Positions 14,710 through 23,558 are shown, counted from the first letter of the stretch. The stretch: DNA of 36,299 nt from DTU078 sp002397345 (GCA_937875545.1 CALLYE010000080.1:1-36299), one strand, 5' to 3'. Translations and numbers: made by a program. Notes: generated from the letters alone by a model not told the origin.

Positions 14710-16641
14710 TCAATTTATAATTTTGCCTTGTCCCGACTGTAATATCAGGTCAAAGAGGGTGTAAATATCAACGTAGGCGTATTTATATTTGCTGCCCTTT
14801 TCGGCGGCGTATTTATCGAGCGCGGATACGCAGTTTTTAATCTGCGTCGGGCTTTTGCATATGGTGCGGAATGCGGCGAAGTTGATGTTTTTGCCGGCGT
14901 TTTCGCGCATGAAGTCGTACATTATCGCGGGTGTTTTGGGGTCGTCAGGCTCGATGCCGTTTTGCAGGTACAGATAGGGAACACCCTTATAAATGGTGAG
15001 CCGTTTGCCGCCGTCGTTGTGCATACTGCCGACGGGCGCGATTTTATTGTACATCTCCATGATATTGTCGGTCATGGGATTGACGCCGTTGATGATGAAG
15101 CCCACAATATCAATATCAAACTTCTTGAAATACTTTTCGTTATACGCTATCCAATTAGCTGACGCCTCGGGCAGGCTGCGGATTTTCGGGTCGATGAGCG
15201 CCGAGGGCATTATATAGCCCGCACCGCTGTCGCCCGAAATTAAATATTCGCCGGGTTTCAGGTTTTCCATCACATAGTCGAATACCATAGGCACGCGGTC
15301 GGACAGGTTGGGGTTGAACGCCCAGTTAAGCGGTATCTTGCCGCGCGCGCTGTCAGACCAAAACTCCGCCACATGTTCTTTCAGCCATGCCGAGGAGTCA
15401 TAATCGCCCATGTAAACCGTGTAATAAATTGTATCTTTATCAAAGGTCAGCTTTTCCGCCGGTCGGTTGTTTTTATAACCGGATTCCGACAGTTTATACT
15501 GCGTGAACAGGCTGGCGTTTGACATCCACGCGGGATGGGCGGCGTCTGCCTCTTTGACGCAGTTGTATGTAGTGATATACTGCGTGAACGACCATTCCAG
15601 CGTGACGGGTTCGACCTTGCCGTTGCCAAGGAAGGTGGTATATTTCATCCACCAAGGAGGGAAGCCCAAAAGCTGGATCATCTCGCCGCCCGCGCGGTCG
15701 TACATAGACTGAAGTATTTTGTCCAGTGTATTTCTGTCAGTGTTGCGCGGCTGGTCGGGATCGTCGCAGGGACGTTCTTGTTTGGTACAGGTTAAATCAA
15801 AGAAGAACATCTTGTGATAAACATAATAATCATGGCTGGGGATCGCGTTATAACGGCTGTTGGTGCCCTCGGCTTTTTTATATATCGGATTGGTCGGAAC
15901 GGTGCCCGCGCCGTCGAGCGTGTACGCGATGTGCGTTTTGGAGCAGCGGTCCATATACTTTTCCAGCGCCCATAAATAGGCGTCGCATTTGGCGCTGCCG
16001 GAGGAATCGAGGACGGTGTCGGCGATTTTGGTGCCCTCTTTGCCGGTGAACATGCCGACCAGCGACTGTTTGACCTCTACGCCGTTTTTTATAAGGTAGT
16101 TATAAAGACTGCCCTCCGCTTTGTCGGGCTTAACGGGCAGATAGCCGTCCAGTCCGCAGATTGTCGAGGCGACGTTGGAGGTCGCCGGTACGTCGGGATC
16201 CCATAAAATGATGCCGTATTCTTTCACATAGGGCAGAATAAATTTCCACAGCTCGTCGGCGGTCGAAAGAGTGACTGTTTTAAAGCCCTCGAAGGTTTTG
16301 CCGCTGCTCATCATAAAAGAAAGCCAGAACGAGTCGGAGCCGTCAAAATCCTGATATACAAGGAAGTCTGTCTGCCCCTCGCTGTAGCGGCGGTTGAGCA
16401 GCCCCTGCAGATCGGTATACAGGCGCACAATGTCGGGTTCATAAAACCCGGTAAGGCTAGCCATCTCTTTACCAATGATATAGATAGTGCCGGGGCTCCG
16501 TTTGGGCGGCGCTGTCCCGGCGGGCGCGGCGGTTGTGTCACCCGTATTGCCCGACTGTGCGCCGCTGCCGCTGCATCCGACAAGCAGTGATGCCACAATC
16601 GCGGCGAGGGTTAAAACAGATAATAACCTTTTCATATTCAC
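14710..16641 (-). CDS. GxGYxYP-domain lipoprotein (putative glycoside hydrolase)
   Basis: The 643-residue protein begins with a lipoprotein signal ending LLVGC (Cys23) and a Gly/Thr-rich linker to about residue 50. The remainder fits the GxGYxYP family: an N-terminal domain starting TIYIIGKEMASLTGFYEPDI, the central YYTVYMGDYDSSAWL segment, and GDSGAGYIMPSAL as a variant of the family motif. The family is annotated as putative glycoside hydrolases acting outside the cell, without a well-defined substrate. Its signal-peptide codons overlap the extended 3' end of trpS by 104 bases in another frame, so its expression may depend on ribosomes ending trpS. A second family member is encoded at 33552-35258. 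Confidence 0.85.
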   Translation of the reverse strand: MNMKRLLSVLTLAAIVASLLVGCSGSGAQSGNTGDTTAAPAGTAPPKRSPGTIYIIGKEMASLTGFYEPDIVRLYTDLQGLLNRRYSEGQTDFLVYQDFDGSDSFWLSFMMSSGKTFEGFKTVTLSTADELWKFILPYVKEYGIILWDPDVPATSNVASTICGLDGYLPVKPDKAEGSLYNYLIKNGVEVKQSLVGMFTGKEGTKIADTVLDSSGSAKCDAYLWALEKYMDRCSKTHIAYTLDGAGTVPTNPIYKKAEGTNSRYNAIPSHDYYVYHKMFFFDLTCTKQERPCDDPDQPRNTDRNTLDKILQSMYDRAGGEMIQLLGFPPWWMKYTTFLGNGKVEPVTLEWSFTQYITTYNCVKEADAAHPAWMSNASLFTQYKLSESGYKNNRPAEKLTFDKDTIYYTVYMGDYDSSAWLKEHVAEFWSDSARGKIPLNWAFNPNLSDRVPMVFDYVMENLKPGEYLISGDSGAGYIMPSALIDPKIRSLPEASANWIAYNEKYFKKFDIDIVGFIINGVNPMTDNIMEMYNKIAPVGSMHNDGGKRLTIYKGVPYLYLQNGIEPDDPKTPAIMYDFMRENAGKNINFAAFRTICKSPTQIKNCVSALDKYAAEKGSKYKYAYVDIYTLFDLILQSGQGKIIN

Positions 16642-17743
16642 ATCCTGTCTGTATGACGGGGGTTCCTGTCCTCCGCCGCCGGAGGGTATTCGTTAACGGC
16701 GGGGGGCGGAACCCCCGCCCTACGGGGAAAGCCCATTTTTCCTGCGCAAAACCCACCTTTTTATAAACCTTTGACAGCGTTCTTGCCGCCAGCCGCGCAG
16801 CGCGCTCCGAACCTGATTTCATCAAACCCTCAAGCTGCGCCTTGTCGGTCATCAGCATATCGAATTTTTCCTGAATCGGCTGTAACCCGTCGGCTGTAAC
16901 CTCGCCGACCGCCAGCTTGAAATCGCCGTAACCCTTGCCTTCGAACTCGCGCTCGATCTCGGCGTCGGATTTGCCGGTGAAGCAGGAATAGATGTTCATA
17001 AGGTTGTTTATACCGTCCTTGCCCTCGCCGCGCGCAACACGGGTGTCAGAGTCGGTGACAGCGCGCTTGAATTTCTGTATAACAGTATCGCGCGGGTCGA
17101 GCAGGGAAATGAAAGCGTTTTTATTCTCGTCCGATTTATTCATCTTCTTGTCCGGCTCGGCAAGCGACATGATCCTTGCGCCGACTTTGGGGATAAAACC
17201 CTCGGGAACGGTGAAGGTGTCGCCGTAAATGCCGTTGAAGCGCTCGGCAACGTTGCGCGCCAGCTCGATATGCTGACGCTGGTCGTCGCCGACGGGTACA
17301 AGATCGGCTTTATACAGCAGTATGTCCGCCGCCATCAGCGACGGATAAGTAAACAGTCCGGCGTTGATATTGTCGGTGTGTTTGGCGCTTTTTTCTTTGA
17401 ACTGCGTCATGCGGGAAAGCTCGCCGAACATGGTGTAGCAGTTAAGCACCCATGCCAGCTCGGCGTGCGCGGGGACATGGCTCTGCAGGAACAGTATGTT
17501 TTTCTCCGGATCGAGCCCCACGGCGATAAGCAGCGCGAACATCTCATAGGAACGCTTGCGCAGCTCCGCCGGGATCTGCCGCACGGTGATCGCGTGCATA
17601 TCGACGACGCAGAACAGGCAATTATAGTCGTTTTGAAGCTGTACCCAGTTTTTCATCGCGCCCAGATAATTGCCGATCGTGGGTATCCCGCTCGACTGTA
17701 TGCCGGAAAATATTGTTTTTTTATCGTTTTGTGGATTATTCAT
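16538..17743 (-). CDS. trpS: Tryptophanyl-tRNA synthetase with abnormal C-terminal tail
   Basis: This class I synthetase charges tRNA-Trp. The HIGH-like PTIGNYLGAM lies at 21-30, the tRNA/Trp-binding MTQFKEKS at 112-119, and KMNKS in place of KMSKS at 200-204. The family's usual C-terminal helix ends at about residue 332 (RTLSKVYKKVGF). The frame then runs on for about 69 further residues, through a 73-bp REPIN-like element from codon 341 and into the 5' end of the next gene in another frame. The tail is Arg/Pro/Cys-rich and unlike TrpS. The native stop seems to have been lost to the insertion. AGAAGG lies just before the ATG. Catalytic parts are intact, so the enzyme is probably functional. 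Confidence 0.93.
   Translation of the reverse strand: MNNPQNDKKTIFSGIQSSGIPTIGNYLGAMKNWVQLQNDYNCLFCVVDMHAITVRQIPAELRKRSYEMFALLIAVGLDPEKNILFLQSHVPAHAELAWVLNCYTMFGELSRMTQFKEKSAKHTDNINAGLFTYPSLMAADILLYKADLVPVGDDQRQHIELARNVAERFNGIYGDTFTVPEGFIPKVGARIMSLAEPDKKMNKSDENKNAFISLLDPRDTVIQKFKRAVTDSDTRVARGEGKDGINNLMNIYSCFTGKSDAEIEREFEGKGYGDFKLAVGEVTADGLQPIQEKFDMLMTDKAQLEGLMKSGSERAARLAARTLSKVYKKVGFAQEKWAFPVGRGFRPPPLTNTLRRRRTGTPVIQTGCEYEKVIICFNPRRDCGITACRMQRQRRTVGQYG
16651..16723. repeat. REPIN-like 73-bp element inside the trpS 3' end
   Basis: On the minus strand it starts GTAGGGCGGGGGTTCC (16723-16708); its other end on the plus strand is GTATGACGGGGGTTCC (16651-16666), matching at 14 of 16 positions. Size and inverted ends match the element before tagO. 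It is translated as part of trpS and ends ten bases before the GxGYxYP start codon. Confidence 0.8.
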
Positions 17744-17768
17744 AATATTATACCTTCTAAATCTGTTT

Positions 17769-17844
17769 AAAAAGGTTTTGGGGGATCATCCCCAATCGCC
17801 GCGACGATTGGGGTGGGGGCTTTTCCTCAAAAAATCCCCCGGCG
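17769..17844 (-). repeat. Second repeat family, copy between trpS and obg
   Basis: Read on the minus strand it has CGCCGGGGGA, TTTTTTGAGGAAAAG, CCCCC, an inner hairpin (CCCCAATCG/CGATTGGGG), and finally CCCCCAAAACCTTTTT. Both ends are shared with 35290-35340, where the inner hairpin is absent. It fills the obg-trpS spacer; neither gene shows a separate strong promoter here. Confidence 0.7.
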
Positions 17845-17868
17845 TTTCCTCGTTTCTCCCCCGTCCTT

Positions 17869-19143
17869 CTACAGGATAAAGTCAAATTCGAAGTCGTAAA
17901 TGCTCACGGTGTCGCCGTCGACTGCGCCCGCGTCCTCAAGCGCGGCGATAACGCCCGAATTGCGCAATACGCGCTGGAAATAGCGCAGCGAGTCGCGGTC
18001 GTCAAAGTTGACCTGCCCCATCAGGCGGTAAAGCCAATCGCCCTCGACGACATAGGTGCCATTCACGTTTTTGACCGTTATCTCGTGTCCCTTTTTATCC
18101 TCGAAATCATCTTCTTTTATCTCGGATTCATAAATTTTTACGGGCGGGAGCAGTTTCAGGCGTTCGGTGACGCTGTGGACGAGCTTTTTTACATTATAAC
18201 CCGTTGCGGCGGAGATGTAAATAAGCTCATACCCGTTTTCGACACAAAAATCTTCAAAAGCTTTTAAATCTGATTCATCGGTTATCGCGTCGAACTTATT
18301 ACCCGCTATAATCTGCGGCCGGGAGGCGAGATCGGGGTCATATTTCACAAGCTCGGCGTTTATAAGGTTGATATCCTCACGCGGGTCGCGCCCCGATGAG
18401 GGCGAGATGTCAACCACATGTACCAGCAGGCGGCAGCGGTCGATGTGGCGCAGGAATTCATGCCCCAGCCCCGCGCCCTCTGACGCGCCCTCAATAAGAC
18501 CGGGTATGTCTGCGGCGACAAAACCCGCCCCGTCCTCGCCCGTCTGAACGACGCCGAGGTTTGGCGAGAGCGTAGTGAAGTTATAATCGGCGATTTTGGG
18601 ACGCGCGGCGCTGATCTGCGCCAGCAGCGAAGATTTACCCACGTTCGGCAGCCCGATAAGACCGACGTCGGCGAGCATTTTAAGTTCCAGAATGACTTCT
18701 TTTTCTTCGCCTGTCATACCCGACTTGGCGAACCGCGGTATCTGGCGTGTGGGAGTGGCAAAATGCACGTTGCCCCAGCCGCCTTTACCGCCCTTGCACA
18801 ATATATACGGGCCGCCGTTTGACATGTCATAGATCACGCTGCCCGTCGCGGCGTCTTTTATCACCGTGCCGGGCGGGACGGGCAGCGTCAGATCGCCCGC
18901 GTTCGCGCCGTGGAATTTTTCGGGCATGCCGTCGCCGCCGTCCTTCGCGATGAATTTATGACGGTAGCGATAGGCGAGCAAGGTGTTTGCCCCCTCGTCG
19001 ATAGTGAGTACGATATTGCCTCCGCGACCGCCGTCGCCGCCCGAGGGGCCGCCCCGCGCGACATATTTTTCGCGGTGGAAAGCAACGCAGCCGTTGCCGC
19101 CGTCGCCGGCTTTTACTGTGAGTTTTACGTTATCGGTTATCAT
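17869..19143 (-). CDS. obg: Obg family GTPase (CgtA)
   Basis: This essential GTPase is involved in late 50S ribosome assembly and stress responses. All three Obg domains are present in 424 residues. The glycine-rich Obg fold covers 1-158 (KAGDGGNGCVAFHREKY). The G domain has GLPNVGKSS, the switch region NFTTLSPNLG, DIPGLIEGASEGAGLG and the NKFD base motif. The OCT domain forms the last 90 residues (YVVEGDWLYRLMGQVNF). It starts with ATG, without an obvious ribosome binding site. A terminator at 19185-19212 separates it from the upstream gene, so it probably has its own weak promoter in 19144-19184. It lies upstream of trpS on the same strand. Confidence 0.96.
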   Translation of the reverse strand: MITDNVKLTVKAGDGGNGCVAFHREKYVARGGPSGGDGGRGGNIVLTIDEGANTLLAYRYRHKFIAKDGGDGMPEKFHGANAGDLTLPVPPGTVIKDAATGSVIYDMSNGGPYILCKGGKGGWGNVHFATPTRQIPRFAKSGMTGEEKEVILELKMLADVGLIGLPNVGKSSLLAQISAARPKIADYNFTTLSPNLGVVQTGEDGAGFVAADIPGLIEGASEGAGLGHEFLRHIDRCRLLVHVVDISPSSGRDPREDINLINAELVKYDPDLASRPQIIAGNKFDAITDESDLKAFEDFCVENGYELIYISAATGYNVKKLVHSVTERLKLLPPVKIYESEIKEDDFEDKKGHEITVKNVNGTYVVEGDWLYRLMGQVNFDDRDSLRYFQRVLRNSGVIAALEDAGAVDGDTVSIYDFEFDFIL

Positions 19144-19184
19144 GTTTTAATATCAAATCTTTTTATTGGTTAATGGGGATTTTT

Positions 19185-19212
19185 AAAAAACGGACGCGCG
19201 GATAGCGCGTCC
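19185..19212 (-). terminator. Rho-independent terminator of the efp operon
   Basis: GGACGCGC (19192-19199) pairs with GCGCGTCC (19205-19212) around a five-base loop. On the minus strand the stem is followed by G and six T residues. It lies 6 bases after the stop of the acidic CD1247-type gene. Confidence 0.88.
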
Positions 19213-19218
19213 TTGTTA

Positions 19219-19641
19219 TTATTTTTTGTCTTTTTCGGTATCGGATTTTTTTGTTTTGGTGGTTTTTTCGGGTTTCGCGGGTTTATCGTCTTCGCTTTTT
19301 ACAGAATCGAGTATTATGGGCTCGCGCAGTTCGTCATAAGTGAAGTCGTCCTCGCCGTCGAAATCCCAGTCGTCCCAATCGTCGCTGTCCCAATCATCGT
19401 CGCCGAATTCGTAAAAATCCGACTCGAGATCGCCCAGATCGTGGTCAAGCTCGTCAAGATAATCGTCCACGCGCTTCGATTCTTCCGAAAGCTCCGAAAT
19501 TTCGCAGGATAGCTTTTTTATCGCCTCCGCGAGCGCGGTCATCACTTTGATTTCAGGTTTGTTCTGATCGAGCGCGTAGCCCTCGATCATGCCCTGTATA
19601 TACGCGGCCATTTCGGCGGCGTTCATATCTTTTTTATCCAT
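19219..19641 (-). CDS. CD1247 N-terminal domain protein, acidic
   Basis: The 140-residue protein resembles clostridial proteins with the CD1247 N-terminal domain. It begins AAYIQGMIEGYALDQ, continues with a helical LSCEISELSEESKRVDDYLDELDHDL, and then has LESDFYEF and a dense Asp/Trp/Glu stretch. Many relatives end in a cysteine zinc ribbon. Here that part is missing and the protein ends in a Lys/Asp-rich tail. It is predicted cytoplasmic and its function is unknown. Translation starts 20 bases after the efp stop, with GGGAA upstream; an internal Met at codon 6 is an alternative. It is the last gene of the efp transcript. Confidence 0.75.
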   Translation of the reverse strand: MDKKDMNAAEMAAYIQGMIEGYALDQNKPEIKVMTALAEAIKKLSCEISELSEESKRVDDYLDELDHDLGDLESDFYEFGDDDWDSDDWDDWDFDGEDDFTYDELREPIILDSVKSEDDKPAKPEKTTKTKKSDTEKDKK

Positions 19642-19660
19642 TTGTTTTATTCCCGTCGCG

Positions 19661-20218
19661 TCAGGCGCGTTCCAGATATTCGCCTGTGCGCGTATCGATG
19701 CGCAGCATATCGCCGGTGTTTATGAACAGCGGCACTTTTATGGTTGCGCCTGTCTCAAGCGTCGCGGGCTTGTTCGAGTTGGTCGCGGTGTCGCCGCGTA
19801 TGCCCGGCTCGGTTTCGGTGACCTCCAGCTCTACGAACATAGGCGGCTCAACGGCGAAAACGTTGCCTTTATATGAGTTGATTTTGCAGATCATGTTTTC
19901 TTTGACGAATTTGAAGTTGTCGTCCAGCTTGTCTGCTCCGATAGGTATCTGCTCGAAGCTCTCGTTGTCCATGAAGTAATACAGATCGCCGTCGGTGTAG
20001 AGATACTGCATCTCTTTGCGGTCGATATATGCGTTCTCGAATTTATCGGTCGGGCTGAAGGTACGCTCAACCACGCCGCCGGTAATAACGTTTTTAAGTT
20101 TGGTGCGGACGAACGCCGCGCCCTTGCCCGGTTTAACATGCTGGAACTCGACTACCTGCATAACGTTGCTGTCCAGCTCGAATGTGATGCCGTTCCTGAA
20201 ATCACCGGCAGTAACCAT
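19661..20218 (-). CDS. efp: Elongation factor P
   Basis: EF-P binds between the P and E sites of the ribosome and relieves stalling at polyproline stretches. The 185-residue length is normal. The KOW-like N-terminal domain carries the loop VKPGKGAAF with Lys32 at the tip, the residue modified in some lineages. The OB domain (CKINSYKGNVFAVEPPMFVELEV) and the C-terminal domain (TGATIKVPLFINTGDMLRIDTRTGEYLER) are complete. AGAGG precedes the ATG and a promoter lies at 20271-20299. It is followed by the CD1247-type gene and a terminator. No EF-P modification gene is seen in the window. Confidence 0.97.
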   Translation of the reverse strand: MVTAGDFRNGITFELDSNVMQVVEFQHVKPGKGAAFVRTKLKNVITGGVVERTFSPTDKFENAYIDRKEMQYLYTDGDLYYFMDNESFEQIPIGADKLDDNFKFVKENMICKINSYKGNVFAVEPPMFVELEVTETEPGIRGDTATNSNKPATLETGATIKVPLFINTGDMLRIDTRTGEYLERA

Positions 20219-20270
20219 AGAAATCCAACCTCTTTATATAAATGATTTTTTTATTGCAATAGACTTATAC

Positions 20271-20299
20271 ATTCTATACTATTATCCCGCTGTTTTCAA
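20271..20299 (-). promoter_or_regulatory. Promoter of efp
   Basis: On the minus strand TTGAAA (20299-20294), a 17-bp spacer and TAGAAT (20276-20271) lie 53 bases before the ATG. Confidence 0.6.
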
Positions 20300-20376
20300 G
20301 TATTAACGGGAAAATTGCGGGCGGCTGTTAAAAAATTTACATTTGGCATACGTGGGAAAAATGGACATATCGATTT

Positions 20377-20476
20377 GTAGGGGACGGCTTCCATGCCGTC
20401 CCGATACGCCATAAATACGCGGACGGGGACGGGAACCCCGATACGTGCGGACGGGGATGGAACCCCGTCCGCACGT
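20377..20476 (+). repeat. Compound REP-like hairpins after alaS
   Basis: GTAGGGGACGGC opens the element with the stem GGGACGGC/GCCGTCCC (20381-20402). A related middle unit follows, then a perfect 14-bp stem ACGTGCGGACGGGG (20443-20456) with its complement at 20463-20476. It lies between the alaS stop and the efp promoter and may end alaS transcription, although no T-tract follows. Confidence 0.75.
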
Positions 20477-20499
20477 GTCCGCACAGGGTCGCCCTGCGA

Positions 20500-23130
20500 T
20501 TATTTCAACATTTCCTTTACGATGCCCGTCGCCGCGGTAAGTGCTTCGCTGATTTTTGCCCTGTCGCGCCCGCCGGACGCGGCGCTGTCGGGTCGTCCGC
20601 CGCCTTTGCCGCCGGTTATGGCGGCGACAGCGCCCGCGATCTTGCCCGCGTGTGCGCCCGCCGCCACAGCGTCGCTGCCGCAGCCGACCGAGAAGCTCAC
20701 TTTATCACCGTCGGCTGTCGCCACGACGATAACGAAGTCGGGATGCGCCGATTTTGCCTCGTCGGTCATTGTACGCGCCGCGTCAGAGGACATACCATCG
20801 GTGAAATTTGCCGCCAATTTTACCGAACCAATTGGCAAAGCGGAACCGTACAGATCTGACACCTGCGCTAAGGCGAACCTTACCTGCGCGGCTTCGGCGT
20901 CGCGGCGCGCCGCTTTCAGCTCCGCCTGAACCTGCGATGCGCGGCGCGCCAGATCGGACGCACCGTTTGCCTTTAACTCGTGCGCCACCTCGGCGATGAG
21001 CGCGTCGCGTTCGTGCAGTACCTCAAGCACACCCATGCCCGTCGTGCCCTCGATGCGGCGCACGCCGGCGGCGACGGACGATTCGGATATAATCTTGAAC
21101 AATCCGGCTTTGGCGGTGTTGTCAAGGTGCGTGCCGCCGCATAATTCGCACGAAAAGCCGCCCATCTTGACCACGCGGACGAGTTTGCCGTATTTTTCGC
21201 CGAACAGCGCCATCGCGCCCATCGACTTCGCGGTCTCGGGGTCGGTTTCGGTCGTCGTGACCGCCTCGCCCGATAAAATGTGCGCGTTTACGATGCGCTC
21301 CACAGACGAAAGTTCATCCGCGGTCAGCGCGGTGAAATGCGTGAAGTCGAAACGCACGCGCTCCGCGTCTACATACGAGCCTGCCTGCTCGACGTGCGTG
21401 CCCAGCACCTCGCGCAGCGCCGCCTGAAGCAGGTGCGCGGCGGAGTGGTTGCGCCGTATCGCGTCGCGGCGGGCTATGTCAACGTTAAGACGCAGCGTGT
21501 CGCCGACGGCTGTCTCGCCCTCTGTCAAAGTGCAGACATGGGCGTACACACCGTCGGTCTTTTTCGTGTCGGTGACGGTTATCGCGGCGCCGCCGCCCGA
21601 TATTGTTCCGCTGTCGCCGACCTGACCGCCGCCCTCGCCGTAGAATACGGTTTTATCCAATACAAGCGAAAATTCGCCTTCGTTTACGCGCTCTATAAAC
21701 TCGCCGTCGCTGATAATCGCCAAAACCTTCGCGTCGCAGGATACGGCGTCATAACCGAGGAACTCGGTTTTAGGCAGATGATCGAGCATCGACTTCGACG
21801 CTTCGCTCCAGCCGCTTTGTCCGGCGCGCGCGCTGCGGGCGCGGTCGCGCTGTTCGTTCATCAGCGTGCGGAAGGTGTCCATATCGACGCCCAGTCCCGC
21901 TTCGTCGGCAATCTCGCGCGTCAAATCTATGGGAAACCCGAAGGTGTCGTATAATTTAAAGGCGTCCCCACCCGAGATAACGGCAATACTGGCTTTTTTG
22001 GTGTCGTTTATCATGCCGGACAATATATTCAGCCCCGCGTCGATAGTCGCGGCGAAGCGCTCCTCCTCGGTGGCGACGACGCGCTTGATATACGCGAGCT
22101 TTTCGGTCAGCTCGGGGTATTCGCTCAGGTTTTCGCGCGCGACGACGTCGATAATACCGGAAAGGAAGGGCTTTTCTACGCCGAGCAGCCGTCCGTGACG
22201 CGCGGCGCGGCGCAGCAGGCGGCGCAGTACATAACCCCGGCCCTCGTTGGAGGGTACGACGCCGTCGCAGATCATAAACGCCGAGCTTCTGGCGTGGTCG
22301 GTGATAACGCGCAGCGAAATGTCCGACTGTTTGCCCGCGCCGTAGGAAACGCCGGAAACGTCACTGACCGCGAGCATTATATTTTTTACGGTATCGACCT
22401 CAAAGAGGTTATTCACGCCCTGCATCAGGCAGGCGAGCCGCTCCAGCCCCATACCCGTGTCGATGTTGGGCTTCGCGAGCCGCGTGTAGGTGCCCTTGCC
22501 GTCGCTGTCGAACTGCGTGAACACGAGGTTCCAGAACTCCATATAGCGGTCGCAGTCGCAGCCGGGCTTGCAGTCGGGCTTGCCGCAGCCGAATTTTTCG
22601 CCGCGGTCGAAATGGATCTCCGAGCAGGGCCCGCACGGACCGGAGCCGTGCTCCCAGAAGTTGTCCTCTTTACCTAGCCGCACGATGCGCTCCTCGGTTA
22701 CGCCGACCACGCCGTGCCAAATGTCAAACGCCTCGTCGTCGTCGAGGTAGATGGTGACCCACAGCTTGTCGGCGGGTATCTCCAGCCATTCGGTGATATA
22801 TTCCCACGCCCAGGTGACAGCCTCGCGCTTGAAATAATCGCCGAACGAGAAGTTGCCCAGCATCTCGAAAAATGTGCCGTGGCGCGCCGTCAGTCCGACA
22901 CGGTCAATATCGGGTGTGCGGATGCATTTCTGGCAGGTGGTCATGCGGAGGCGGGGCGGTTCTTCCTCGCCGGTAAAATATTTTTTCAGCGGCGTCATGC
23001 CCGCATTGATGAGCAGTATGGATTTATCGCCGATGGGTACGAGCGGGTAGCTCTTGCGGCGCAGATGACCCTTCGACTCGAAAAATTTCAGATAGCTCTC
23101 CCGCAGATCGTTAAGAGAGGTCCATTTCAT
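20500..23130 (-). CDS. alaS: Alanyl-tRNA synthetase
   Basis: This class II synthetase charges tRNA-Ala and hydrolyses mischarged Ser- or Gly-tRNA. All expected parts are present in 876 residues. The N-terminal catalytic core includes LLINAGMTPLKKYF, TARHGTFFEMLGNFSFGDYF and GSGPCGPCSEI. A tRNA-recognition helix region follows. The editing domain has zinc-site HSAAH and CELCGGTH. The C-terminal DHHA1 part is Gly-rich (GGKGGGRPDSA). A perfect consensus promoter lies at 23213-23241 inside the end of the antitoxin gene, and a REP-like hairpin sits in the roughly 75-base leader. The leader is too short for a T-box. Confidence 0.97.
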   Translation of the reverse strand: MKWTSLNDLRESYLKFFESKGHLRRKSYPLVPIGDKSILLINAGMTPLKKYFTGEEEPPRLRMTTCQKCIRTPDIDRVGLTARHGTFFEMLGNFSFGDYFKREAVTWAWEYITEWLEIPADKLWVTIYLDDDEAFDIWHGVVGVTEERIVRLGKEDNFWEHGSGPCGPCSEIHFDRGEKFGCGKPDCKPGCDCDRYMEFWNLVFTQFDSDGKGTYTRLAKPNIDTGMGLERLACLMQGVNNLFEVDTVKNIMLAVSDVSGVSYGAGKQSDISLRVITDHARSSAFMICDGVVPSNEGRGYVLRRLLRRAARHGRLLGVEKPFLSGIIDVVARENLSEYPELTEKLAYIKRVVATEEERFAATIDAGLNILSGMINDTKKASIAVISGGDAFKLYDTFGFPIDLTREIADEAGLGVDMDTFRTLMNEQRDRARSARAGQSGWSEASKSMLDHLPKTEFLGYDAVSCDAKVLAIISDGEFIERVNEGEFSLVLDKTVFYGEGGGQVGDSGTISGGGAAITVTDTKKTDGVYAHVCTLTEGETAVGDTLRLNVDIARRDAIRRNHSAAHLLQAALREVLGTHVEQAGSYVDAERVRFDFTHFTALTADELSSVERIVNAHILSGEAVTTTETDPETAKSMGAMALFGEKYGKLVRVVKMGGFSCELCGGTHLDNTAKAGLFKIISESSVAAGVRRIEGTTGMGVLEVLHERDALIAEVAHELKANGASDLARRASQVQAELKAARRDAEAAQVRFALAQVSDLYGSALPIGSVKLAANFTDGMSSDAARTMTDEAKSAHPDFVIVVATADGDKVSFSVGCGSDAVAAGAHAGKIAGAVAAITGGKGGGRPDSAASGGRDRAKISEALTAATGIVKEMLK

Positions 23131-23149
23131 AAATTATATATCCGTCCTT

Positions 23150-23176
23150 GTAGGGTGCGCCGCTGCCGGCGCACCG
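23150..23176 (+). repeat. REP-like hairpin in the alaS leader
   Basis: GTAGGGTGCGCC begins a 9-bp perfect stem GGTGCGCCG (23154-23162) with CGGCGCACC (23167-23175). It lies between the alaS promoter and start codon and so would be transcribed in the alaS leader. Confidence 0.8.
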
Positions 23177-23212
23177 TATTAGTATAACCGAAAAACCCTA
23201 TTATAACAAATA

Positions 23213-23241
23213 ATTATAACAGGGCGGGGAGAGATTGTCAA
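23213..23241 (-). promoter_or_regulatory. Consensus promoter of alaS
   Basis: TTGACA (23241-23236), a 17-bp spacer and TATAAT (23218-23213) on the minus strand match the sigma-A consensus exactly. The -35 overlaps the stop codon of the upstream antitoxin gene. Confidence 0.85.
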
Positions 23242-23537
23242 ATATTTTTTGCGGCGCTTTCCTCGGCGGCGATCTCCGCGTTGGCTTCATTTAAAATTTC
23301 ACGGAAATTACCGTATGTTTTTGGGACTAATTCCATTCCGTTTAACATAGCCGCCAATGTTTCGGCGTTCGGTTGCGGTTTGGCGACCTCAAACGGTAAA
23401 CCCTCCCGGCGGATAGATTGATTTAAAAAAATTCTGATCGCGGTTGGCGTATCAAGCCCGAGGTCGGCAAACAACGCGTCTGCCTTGCGTTTAATATCTT
23501 CATCTATGCGAACTTGTATTAATGTTGTTTGCGCCAT
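23238..23537 (-). CDS. RelB/DinJ family antitoxin without adjacent toxin
   Basis: The 99-residue protein has the ribbon-helix-helix pattern of RelB/DinJ: TTLIQVRIDEDIKRKADALFADLGLDTPTAIRIFLNQSIRREGLPFEV, followed by an acidic helical tail that would wrap the toxin. DinJ-type antitoxins neutralise YafQ/RelE ribonucleases and repress their own operon. No toxin gene follows; the next gene on the strand is alaS, and the upstream gene is GH18. GGAGG lies nine bases before the ATG. A consensus promoter overlapped by an imperfect palindrome at 23559-23597 is consistent with autoregulation. It may be the remnant of a lost pair or a regulator acting elsewhere. Confidence 0.88.
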   Translation of the reverse strand: MAQTTLIQVRIDEDIKRKADALFADLGLDTPTAIRIFLNQSIRREGLPFEVAKPQPNAETLAAMLNGMELVPKTYGNFREILNEANAEIAAEESAAKNI

Positions 23538-23558
23538 TTTTATAATCCTCCGACAGAA

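Noticed and set aside
23131..23212. T-box leader before alaS
   Set aside because: Only about 75 bases separate promoter and start, and no T-box or specifier structure is present; the hairpin there is a REP-like element.
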